Assembly: GCA_000708835.1 (NCBI GenBank)
Contig: DF237100.1
Span: forward strand, 80,078-144,077
Origin: Klebsormidium nitens
Lineage: Eukaryota; Streptophyta; Klebsormidiophyceae; Klebsormidiales; Klebsormidiaceae
Length of the DNA: 64,000 nucleotides
Direction: 5' to 3'
Of the stretch, positions 32,801-43,405 are shown in pieces (positions within the stretch are counted from its first letter, which is position 1; every line of letters begins with the position of its first letter). Both the position numbers and the translations under genes were made by a program. The notes under the pieces were generated by a model. The model was given only the letters and a program-made list of their open reading frames with translations. It did not search any database and was not told the DNA's origin.

Positions 32801-34684
32801 GCGAAGTCAGACTGTTTTTATGCCGAATGTTTTCATGCCGGATTCAATGGAGAATCAAGGGTAAAGGAGAGAGGTGGCGGAGAGCGCACCTCTACCGGAT
32901 GCTGGTCCTGCGCGACGCTCTCCTCCCTCGGCCCCACCTCCTCCGCACCCGCTGTCTCCATCAGCACCCCCCTGGGCAGCAGCGCCTCTCCGCAAGACAG
33001 CGCCTCTGCCTCGGCCCCCGCTATCTCAGCCACAGCCCTCTCCTCCTCAGAGGCCGTAACCCCCTCGTCAGCAGCAGGGAGCGGGTCAAAGTCAAACAAG
33101 GGGTCGGAGAATAGGGTCCCGTCATCGCTAGGGAGGACGAACGCGTCTGCGCTGAATAGTCCTCCCTCTGCGGATGACGACCCGCCCCCGCCGCTGCCCC
33201 GCTGCTCCTTCTGGGGTTGCGTCGAGTGGGGGGCCGAAGCGGCGGGGGGGTCTGCGGCCGCCTCGGCGAGGGGCGCGGCAGAGGGTGCCTGTGGAGAGAA
33301 TGGAATAAGTTGCAGCAACTATATACTGGAAGGGGCTGTAACATGATGTGAAAGGTAATCCTACGAGATTGTTACTTTGCCAAATGTGTTTGTTCAAGAG
33401 CGCATGATGCAGGACTCCCTCATAAGCACAGCTTTAAGAGGTTTCTACTGATATGATTGATCCAACTTCTGACCATCAAACAACGGAAGGTGCACAGATT
33501 CCTAACTTCAGACCAAGGATGCCTTTCCCTGCGCAAGTGAAGCATGTTTGAGTTCCGCTTTGAATTCCTAAGCAAGTCAGCCACCATCTCATCTGCACTC
33601 CTTGACTACGTTTCTTTACATATCATTTTCTGCTGTCTTTCCTGAAACAAACCAGTGCCGTACCTCGTGGTAGCCACCCTCTGCGCAGGAGGCGCCGGGA
33701 GACCGATCCTCATCCCCCTCCCGAGCGCCAGAGTCGTCTGCCTCCTCCCCAATGACAGTGGAGTCCGCCTCCGCCGCGCCGGTGCCCCGCTGCTCCGTCT
33801 GGTCGGGCGCAGAGGCAGCGGCGGGGGAGGCGTGAACCACGTCGAGGAGGGGCTCTGCAGAGGGCGCCTGCAATGGGGAGGTTGTTGCATTCAGAAAGCA
33901 GGCCAGATCTATGTAAGACCTCACTAAACACTCCCCTTAGAATGGTCAGAGGCGGGCCTCGCTGCTGGATTGAACATGGAGAAACCCGCTGAATCTCAAC
34001 GATGCTGCAGCATTGTCCATGAATCTAAAAGCTACTGCATGCCCGGATTTGTTTCTTCAGACACCATCGAGGTGGGCAAAAGAGCACAAATGAACAAAGA
34101 GAGAGGTTCTTCAGATGCGGAAATCACTGACAAGCAGGACTGTAATATCAAGCCTGTTGAACAAAATGCACTTGACAACACAACACAAAAACGTTAGTCT
34201 GGAAAGGGCGCAGTTGCGGGGAACAACCCTCTCTCTCATTACCCAGCTGCCGAATGCCAGAAGCTGAACAAATTTGTTCGAGGGTCATCACCTCATGGCA
34301 GTCACCCTCTGCGCAAACTGTCCGGGGAGACCCTGCCGCATCCTCCTCCTCTCGGACACCCTCAGTCACGACCACCAACCTCTCCTCCTCCTCCCTCCCC
34401 ACCTCTCCCTCCTCCTCCCTCTCCACCTCTCCCTCCTCCTCCTCTCCCTCCACCAGCCCTGCCACCATCCTCCACTGCCCCTCCGCCTGGGCCTTCTCCT
34501 CTGCAGGGAGAAGCGCATCCAGGGCCTCACGGGCAACCCCTGCCAAGAGCTCCCCTCCAGGAACCTCGCTCAAGCTGGAGCTAAGGACTCCAGCAAAATC
34601 ACGTGCTCCCTCACAAAAGGTGTGAGCGAAGTGCTCAAGGGGCAGCGCGATCGCCTGCTCAAACAGGCTGTAGAGAGACGCCAT
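29870..34684 (-). CDS. Protein kinase K2, tandem paralogue of K1 (HGD, non-RD type)
   Basis: Nine exons: complement(29870..30088, 30394..30534, 30901..31000, 31373..31605, 31914..32027, 32500..32598, 32890..33288, 33664..33867, 34292..34684), 633 residues. The ATG at 34684 (MASLYSLFEQ) was chosen; upstream only TTG. Residues 1-332 are a helical start, then Glu-rich repeats (GEVEREEE, GEVGREEE), then two similar exons. The kinase domain has GGQGTVYL, candidate Lys389 in FPVATK, Glu403, the catalytic loop HGDLKVEN (Asp482, Asn487), DFG at 499-501 and SPE at 522-524. Gly replaces Arg before the catalytic Asp, so it is non-RD. Kinase exons match K1 in length and phase (233, 100 and 141 bp). The one fault is the acceptor of the 30901..31000 exon: the intron would end in AT rather than AG, with no in-frame AG nearby. 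Either splicing is non-canonical, the base is an error, or the gene is damaged. Confidence 0.8.
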
Positions 34685-36084
34685 GGTATGGCGCTCTCGA
34701 GTGCTGGCTAACAAAACGTGGGGGCAGGGGACTGACGGCGCGATCGTAAAGCAGGCACACGCTGGAAAGCTGGAAGCTAGGGCGCCTGAAAGCTGGGTTT
34801 CTCCAGAGAACTGAAGAATGAGAGATTCTCAGCTCAGATTCGTGCAAAATTTTAAATGCAGCTTGCCAGAGCTAGAAATCCCCGTCAGCTTTGCGCATCA
34901 GGATCATAGGTAGTATGCTTCAGTCTACAGATGACTTTGGCGCCATATTTTGCATGGGATCACGTGCTCGCTTGGGCAACCGGCGGCAGTGTACGGCAAG
35001 TCAAGAGAGCCAATGGCCGTCCAGATACCCGTCCTTCTCATCGGACGGCTGCTGAGAGAACCGTGCCTGACGTTTCTGTATGCAAGCACATACTTGACTT
35101 GAACGGCCAAGATTGACCCTGCTTATCGGACGGTCGAGACGACCTCGCTTCAGACCTCTTACTAGGACCTCGCACTCAAGCAAAGTTCAAGTATCGCATT
35201 GCGGAACATTGAAGATCAACTGCATAATGGGCTGCACCTGTATTGCACTTGCGTTACACTCACTCCCACGCCAATGGGAGCTTCGACTATTGTACGTTCG
35301 TCATCAAGAGATCGAAGCAGTCCTTGCGCCCAAGCCGGGCCTCTCGTAATGTTGCCAGCATCATATACAAGTCATTTTTGATCGTCCTCGTTTGAATGAT
35401 GAACAAGGAATTTAATTGGCTCATATCCAAGACGACCCGAGCCGCTAACGTTCATGGATGATAGCAGTGGTTGGCTGTTTGCGCCCGGTGAAATGACCGT
35501 CCGGGGCCTGCCACGACGACTATGCGCACATACATGTTGTGCAAATTATGTTCGATGATTGCAAACCAGCCACAAATATGCAAAACTCCACCGCTGCGAC
35601 TTGATTTTTCTAGAAGATCGATCACATGCCAATCTGGCTTTTCAAGGCCACGCCTGCATTTTTGCAAGTGAGCGTAGAATCTGGGAAAATTGAAGAACGG
35701 TCTCGGCTATATATTGTTCTATTGTTCTGAGGAAGAAATGCCGTGCGGGTAGTCTCGACTTTCACCTCGTTTCGTTCAGACGACACTCAAATGTCCTGCG
35801 TGAACGATGGCCACGTGATGACTGATGCGCTCACTGAAATATCAGTGGGCCCTCACTTGCAACGATTCACGAAAAGCTTGTAGCTTTGCGTAGATATTAC
35901 TTGTCTGGCTTTGGTTGGATGAACGGAGCGTTTATGCTCAATACATGATATTGCGCCTACAGCTGCCATGTTCGCAAAACTCGGATACTGATCATCCACA
36001 TTTATCATACTCACTTTCTTCCAGAATTGCAAGTGCATATTTTCTTATGACGGTTATGCACAATCTGGTCATATAACACTTGAG
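34685..36084. other. Spacer between K2 start and FtsZ stop
   Basis: 1.4 kb with the K2 promoter and 5' UTR at the left and the FtsZ 3' UTR at the right. Base composition is more AT-rich than in the genes. No open frame with family similarity, tRNA or strong repeat was found. Confidence 0.5.
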
Positions 36085-39000
36085 CTATCTACGGTGGGGG
36101 CTATGACGCGTCCCGGTTCCCGTTCCCCGGGGTGTACTGCGGCGGTAGGGCCCGTCTTCCAACGTGCACGGCGAACTGTCCCAAAGGGCGTCCGAATCGG
36201 CATACAAACCGTTGTACGCTGTTCGAGCGTCGTTCGCAACACCTTCGCCTGGCTCGTCTAGGAACCGGGTGAGAATAATGGTCATGTGAAGCTCTCCCTG
36301 CGGGTAAGCAACAAATTCGGATCTCAAAGTAGCAACTTGCTGGTTGTAAACAGGGCCGATACAACAGGACCGAAGTTGCACTGGCAATGGCCTAATGACA
36401 ACCAAAATTTGGAAGCGCTTTCCCAGCGCGCGGTACGGAAGCAATCGTGGCGCCTCCAAATCTTTGTGTTACCCTTCCTTCGGTATCAGAAGTTATGTGC
36501 TTACCTAGCGCCGCCTCTTCTTCAGAATCTCAACGTACAGCCTTTTCAGCTGACCATTGGTTGTTTCGCCATTCATGATGCTAATCCGTGGAGTTTAGAG
36601 ACGACAAACGTACCCGGAATTTCTCGTCGATGACCGTTCCGACGATGATGTCTGCAGCGGGGTGCACGTGACCCGCTACAATCTCCGCAACAGTGGTCAT
36701 CTGCACAGAGACACAGAGTAGGATCTTCATGGATCTTTCAAATAAAGATCAATCTTATCATTCTAATCGTTGTAGGTTGCACTGCTAACGAGCATAACTT
36801 GAATCTTTGACGAAGCGCTAAGGAGCTGAATGTTCTTATCACCGCTGCGCTCTTGGGGAGATTCAGACGCAAAAGTCCGTCGAGCACAAGGGAACGCACA
36901 GAAATCACAATTTTTCGGCCAAAACGAGCGGCACAATTGGACATCTATCGTGATGTCCATTTCATTTTATATCAAAAGGCTTGCTTTGCTGGAAATATTC
37001 GCGCCCTTACCAGCAACTAAAGTCTGGCTTCTTTGTTACTTAGCCAAAACTTCGTCGGCTCTTGTGACGATCCCTCTGTCTCATCGGGTTTAAATCTGCC
37101 AGGAAGTACACTTTTCTTCTCAGAGATTGAAACGATGAGAGCGCTTCACCTCTCGTAAGGTGAGGTCTCTCCCAGATGTCAGGTTGTAGATCACGCCCGT
37201 CGGCACGCCCTTGCCCTCCAGGCTCTGCAGCGGCGACCCGAGCGCGCGCGTCGCGGCGGCGCGCGCGCGGTCCGGGCCGGAGCCCTCGCCGATGCCCAGG
37301 ATGACGTCACCCGCGTCCTTCATTATAGCCCTGACGTCAGCCAAATCCACGTTGACCAGGCCGCGCGTCTGTGGAAGCGGCGTCGAAAAGCCGTCAGGCA
37401 GAAGCGCGGAAACTGCTAAATGCAAACGGACTCTAGAATCGGCCGTCACCGGAACCGCTCGAGTAAGGTCTTTTAAACCACAACAGGCAAACACTTCTCG
37501 TCCGCAGTTATCCGATCCTCGCCAAGCACTTTCAAGAAAGCCAGAAAAAAGTAGGCCGAACGTTTCACTTCGAAGAAGAAAGACAACGTTTCAGAGGCGG
37601 GAATATATTAAGAATAGGTAGATTTAGAAGTCCGGCCGAGCTGGACCATAAGTAGGGGGATTCGGGTGTGCTCGACGCAGGCACCGGGATGGGAATGCAA
37701 TCCCTCGAAAAACCAGGGGCAGGGAAGGGCACTTCGCTGCCCAGGAGGAGCCCGGCGCGGAGAGGGGGGTGAGAGTAGGGGACTGGAGAACCCCCCCGAG
37801 ACAATACAACGCTTTGTTTAAATGGGCTGCTCTCAACTCAGGGAACATTCCAAACTGGCAACTGATGAGAATATTATGCCGCTTGCTTGAGCATTCTGAA
37901 GAGGAAAGGGTCCGTCACTTACCGTGATGATGTCAGAGATTCCCTGGAACCCCTGACGCAGCACCGCGTCGGCCATGCGGAACGCCTCCTCGATAGGAGT
38001 CTGTGGACGGAAAATGGGTCGTCAAAACCAATCCTCGACTTGTACTGTGCTGCAATTTGTTCGTGTTCCTCAATTGGCAGAGAGTTAAGGGAACAATAGG
38101 AGATGCCCAAACCAACCATCTGGCTTGTCCTGCTTTGCGGAAAGAACGCCTCACTTGTACTCTTCTTAAGATCCTCCGGCCGTTGCATGGTACGTGCCAT
38201 TAAACGAATTGAAATTGACACTTCCTTCTGAAAAGTATAAGGAAGTGACGGTGTCCGGCAAACCGGGCGCACAAACCTTGTCGGTGATAAGGTCTAGCAG
38301 TCGGTCGTTTGGCACCACCACCAGCGCATCCACGGCCGCGCGCAGCGCCTCAATACCAGTGCGCACCTGCCAGGGGGGTGGAGAAATACTAGTAAATCAG
38401 AAATTGTATCGTTCTTTCTCATCCAAAAGACAGGGGTGCCGGAAGCTTCGCGATCGGCAATAAACCCTCCTGCCGGTGTTCAATCTGGTTACTGGTACCA
38501 GAAAAAGTATCTCGAAGTGAATACGAGTCCAAAGGCTGTGCATTACACCTTGTTTTGCCTCAGTCGCCCTTCCTGGTATGTTCAAAAAGGCGTATCCGCG
38601 TCCGCTTACGATACCTGGCCGCATTTCTGGGTCCGCTGAGCAGAAAGCGTAAAAAGCGTCAAAAACTTTGGTTCAACTGGTTTACCATAAAGGCGGCACC
38701 AGGGGTCCGGAAGCCCCAGAGAAAAGCCTTTTCGAGTCTCTAGATTAGGGCCAGCTTCCAATCGGGCTTGATATATGAAGTCTCTAAGATTTCGTAGCCA
38801 GAAGACAAGTCTGTTGTACGATCTTTGCATCATAATATTTTCTTCAATTCCTTGCATAAGTTCTCACTCTCAAAGAAAGGGTCAAGCGGCTACAACCCAC
38901 GTCCAACTATTGAGAGGAAGAAAGAAGCCTCTCCATCAATCTCCTACAGTTTTCTAAATTCTTTAAGACAAAAGTCGTCGCTTTGTCTCTCAGAAACCTT

Positions 39001-42000
39001 TTCAAACACCCTGAACTCCGAATCTGCCACAAAGCAAATGTTCCACTTACAATTTTGGCGCGCTTGGCTCCTTCAAAAGCGAACGGCTCCGTGACGGTGC
39101 CGATCGTCAAGGCCCCCGTTGCTTTTGCTAGTCTGCAGTGGCAGCGAGTAGATTAGGAACATGCAGTTTGGATGAGGTTTCAAGGTCCTCGTCCCCGCTC
39201 ACATCAGCAGCCCTTGTACCTATGAGCATCTCATTTTTGGCTGTTTTTCATAACCACTCTACCAATCTTCGCCCCCAATATTCCTGATTGGCGCTACGAT
39301 GTCTACGGATTTCAGATAGCGCTTCCCGCTATCGAAATCCCGACCATCCTCAGTGAATTCAGCTGTCTTGACCTTCCCGTAAGACTCATCCCCTCGGTAC
39401 GTACTTGCCGACAATTGGTGCGATGCCGGTGCCGACCCCTCCACCCAGCCCGGCCGCGATGAAAACTAGATCGGCGCCCTTGACTGCATCCTCCAGCTGC
39501 TTGTGGTGCTCCTCCGAAGCCAGCTCGGCCAGCCGGGTGTTGCCGCCGCTGCCTGCACTCATTAACTCGAGCAAACGCCGAGTTCCCAACAGTTGATACC
39601 GCAGAGGATTTTTCAATGTCTGGATTCTGGGCTGGGAATTGGGAGTTCCATAACGGTTCCTGAAACGCAAAATTCTCAGGCCGATATTAGATTACGCCTC
39701 ATCAGTTGATAGTTTCGAAGACTATGTTTCGGTTCAAATATCATTTTTCCCGGCGAAGTTTTCAAGCGACTGCCCAATGAACAAAGGCTTCTCACTTCGA
39801 AGCCAAGAACAGGTTGAGAAATATGAACAGCTGTCAGCGAGCTGGGATGTAACCTCCAGGCAATCAGGCCGCGTGAGGCAAACGACGCAGTTTATTTCAC
39901 GAAAACGTTTCCTGTCAAATCATCCGGGAACGTACGGGCAGATTGCCTCACCCCCGGGCAGAACAGTGTTTCTGCAAAGGAGCTGAAGCATTGGTGATCA
40001 TCAGGCGTACCTTTTCCGTGCGTGATGGAGCGCCCGATCTGCATCTTGTGCTCCGCGTGCGACAGGCGCAGCTGCTGCGCGTCCGTGTTGATCGCCCAGA
40101 ACGTGACGCCGCCCACGCCGTCTGCGGCATGCAGATGACGTCAGCGATGGTGTTCAGCGGCAAGGTCTTGACAGCAACGTACAAAAGTAGGGGAGTATTG
40201 AGTGGTCTACGCTTCTTTTACCAGCCCGCCGGCGGTCAACTCTCAATATCAATCTTCGGTACATCTTAAAGCATTCACGTTCTTTCTGGGATACAGTAAA
40301 GTATACGAAGGCAGAGGAGTCCTGAAACGCCTCACTCCCTCTCTTGCAAAACAGTTTGATGGCCCTGCGAGGGCCCGCAACCATCCGTTCCTCACCTTGA
40401 ACCATCCTGTCGACAGCATTACAGCCCCCACCGCCGATCCCAATCACTTTGATAACCGCCCTCCCCGCAAGCGACTCTTCCCGCAACGCCTCCAGATCGC
40501 CGCGCGTCTCAAAACCCAAATTTTCAGACCCCTCCCTATGACTTCCGTCGACAGACCCGTTCTCTCCTCTAGAGACTTCGCTTCCGCTTGCGATGACTTC
40601 CTTTTCGTCGAAACTTTCCTCTAGCGCGGTTTCAATCCCTGCACCAGATTTCGGGACCCCTTCCGCTTTCTGGGGCGGCGCATCCGGCTGCGGCAAGACG
40701 AGCGGGGCGAGGTGGAGCTGTGCAAGTAATGACGTTAGCAAGTGGAGAGCGCGCGCGTCGTGTTTCAGCGTCTCTGACGTCAGCGCGCTTTCTGTCGCGC
40801 GCGCACGCGCTTCGGCTGGCGCCGGTTGACGGATGGACGGCTGACCACTCGGATTCGCTCCCTTCTCCTCGCCCTCTCCTTTCATCTCTCTATGTGGCTC
40901 TTCTTTTCGAACTAGTCCGCCATCTATCTCTGCATTTGCTGTGGATCCGTTTTCTTCTTCCCGGCTGACTCTTTGAGGCGACGCCGCACTCGCATTAGAC
41001 TCTCTCTCAGTCGCCTCTACGAAGGCGTTATTCTCCGCTTCCCGGTCATCGTTACCCGTCCCAGCAGCCTCTATCCCTCCCTCCAAGTCGCTCTCAGGCA
41101 GAACCCCATCCGTTTGCGTTTCTGGTTCCAGATCAAGAACCCCCGTCTTCGACGCCTCATGTAACGCTGAGTCGTCTTTCGAACTAGGCGTTACAGCCTC
41201 CCGCCAGGTTTGTCCCAGCTCCGAGCCGCTCAGCTGCGCGTGCAACGGCACGTGCCTGTTTCCCGTCGTTTCATCGTCTTCTCCCGCTTTTCTAGTTTCC
41301 TCGGTCGAACTTTGCGCTCCTTGGAAGAGCTCCATAACCTTCGGCGCGTTCAAAACCTTTGCCTGCGTTTGCATCTGATTCTCCTCACGCAACATTGTGA
41401 CCTCCGGCTCTCTGGATCGCTCAGGCGCCTGCGTTTCTTCCGGACCAACCTCCTCGTTCTGTTCGGCCTTCACCCAATTCGACCGTTCTTCAGACCAATT
41501 TCCGGTTCTTGAGTTGTTGAGCCCGGTTTTTAACGAATCTGCCCGCCCTGGTTCTGTAGGGTCAGTCTCGCTTGTTGACATCGGAGCAGAACTACACCGG
41601 GCGTCGCGATTCACCAGGGACACAGCCGAGTGGAGCACGACTGACGTCCCCGGGGCCTTGAACCGGGCAACCGTAAGCTCGCTCTTAGTTTGCATAATAA
41701 GAGCAGAAGCGCTCTTCGCCTCTCCACGCACCAGAGCCACCACACTTCTCTTTGTAGCAACCGGTAACAACAGTCCAACCTCTTGCTGCCGTCCCTCCGG
41801 CTTGCTCTGCTTTCCTTCTCCTGACTCTTCCACTGTTCTCGAGTTGGAAGGAGGCTTGACTGACTCTAAGCGGAGGGTTTTTCCTTTGACGTTTGATCCT
41901 GCCCCTCTTGTTGCGGAACTGGACGGGATCTGCAACCGGGCTTCCCTCAGGTTCTTCTTGTGCTTGACAGACGGGACAGCAGGGGCATGCGTCACCGAAT

Positions 42001-42616
42001 CACGTCGCCCGACCCTTTCTTCATATCCCTTGGCACCCGGGTTCTTGCCTGGACCTTTCTCCTTTCTGATGTGCCTAATTTCAACTTTTCTAGCGTCTGA
42101 TTCGACCTCCACCTTTTTCTTTTCAATGTGGTGTCCGCTTCCCGCTCCTGGTCCCTCTCTGCCTTTAAGACCGCTGCCACGCGCTGTCTCATCCTCATCT
42201 CTTCCTTCGCTGACACTTTTCCGTAGCTGCTCGTTCCGTTTCCTTTCTTTTGATTCCTCATCATCCTCATCTTGCCCTGTTACTCCATTCGTTTCACCCC
42301 TCTGCTCACCATCCGTGCGCCTTTCTTCATGCTCCAACTCACCATTCTCTCCTTTCCGCCTGCCCTTGCTGAGCTCGCGGCGCCTTGCTACTTGCTTTCC
42401 ACAGTCAAGGTGGCACCTGCCAAGGCCCCATGTCTTTGTTCTTCCATCTGCTACCGGGCATGCATTGCTGCCCTTTGGAAGGAGGTCAAAGCTCGTACGA
42501 CTGCGCGGCGTATAGCATGTCTGAAGAGCGATTGAGCAGGACGAAAGCCTATTGGCTGAAGGATGACATCCCAAAGGCCCCTCCAGCTTTTGAAAGGCGC
42601 ATGGGACTGCCGCCAT
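36085..42616 (-). CDS. FtsZ-family plastid division GTPase with very long N-terminal extension
   Basis: Nine exons: complement(36085..36297, 36614..36700, 37150..37368, 37923..38000, 38277..38366, 39051..39132, 39405..39552, 40011..40121, 40396..42616), 1082 residues, phases closing. The ATG at 42616 (MAAVPCAFQKLEG) starts a plausible chloroplast transit peptide. Residues about 60-720 come from one uninterrupted 2.2-kb exon, very rich in Glu, Lys, Arg and Ser, with no domain I know. The FtsZ GTPase core then begins: IKVIGIGGGGCNAVDRM, FWAINTDAQQL, GLGGGVGTGIAPIVG, TEPFAFEGAKRA, VPNDRLLDLITDK, RQGFQGISDIIT and GLVNVDLADVRAIMKDAG, closing with HMTIILTRF. FtsZ polymerises with GTP into the ring that constricts plastids. 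The tubulin signature normally reads GGGTG[ST]G; here Val817 replaces Thr. The C-terminal tail is short and basic with no obvious FtsZ2-type ARC6-binding peptide. Typical plant FtsZ is 430-480 residues. Subfamily (FtsZ1, 2 or 3) is not settled. Confidence 0.9.
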
Positions 42617-43405
42617 GCTTCCTGTGTGAAGGCGGAGTGATGCAAAACGTTGGAGCTTCTTCAAGCTTCGAAAAGTGGCAAACTCTTGTAAAAAGATGAT
42701 TGAATAGAGGCGCAAACTACAGTACTTTGCACTTGGTGAAAATCTACCCGCTGCTTGTAGACTTCGCTTTCACTCTCGTACGGGCACTCTTTGTAGGAAG
42801 AACGAAGCTCGCTTGACAGAGAAGGTAGCCCAAGGTAGCAGCCAAAGATTGGAGTTGTAGCAATTGTGACGTATGACACGGAAAGCTTTGGAACCGACAT
42901 TGCTTGCTTCGAGAATCTTGCCGTTTGACATTCGAAGAGGCCAGACGTTTGAGGCTGCGCAAACGTTCGGTCTGCGCAAACCTTGTACATAACAGCGCTG
43001 ATGCGCATTTCGCGGCGCGGGCGGTGTCCGACACTGATTTTGGACCGTCCGGTCGCCGCCAGCTATCGGTCCCCCGGACGTTTCAAACCCCGCTGCAGGG
43101 TTTCGCAGATGGAGGCGGCCGCGTCAGAAGCCTGACGCAGACGTCGGTTGCTGCGACAAATCAAGGGCCGGCCATTGCATCCAACATTGATCATTATGGT
43201 GCTTGCCGTCTTCATCACAGGATTTGTAATTGCTAAACAGAGTATTCGAAATAATCTGAAGTTCTAGGTGCGCGTAAGCGATTCTGCAGACAAAAGTATC
43301 TAAACATTGGCAGGCATTGACTGCAGGGAGGCACGCTGCTGGTCAGCCAGCTGACAGGGCTCCTCATCCTAAACCGGTGCTTCCGTGCACTAGAGTCCAG
43401 AATAC
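42617..43405. promoter_or_regulatory. Divergent promoter region, FtsZ / oxygenase
   Basis: 789 bp between the FtsZ ATG and the first candidate ATG of the oxygenase gene. The minus-strand reading frame of FtsZ exon 1 stays open about 33 codons upstream of its ATG, up to a TTG, so a slightly different 5' structure cannot be excluded. No strong motif was recognised. Confidence 0.45.

Noticed and set aside
41397-42515. 372-codon open frame on the plus strand
   Set aside because: It is antisense to the FtsZ N-terminal exon. Its Ser/Pro/Phe/Leu-rich composition is what the complement of a Glu/Lys/Arg-rich exon gives, and it has no family similarity.
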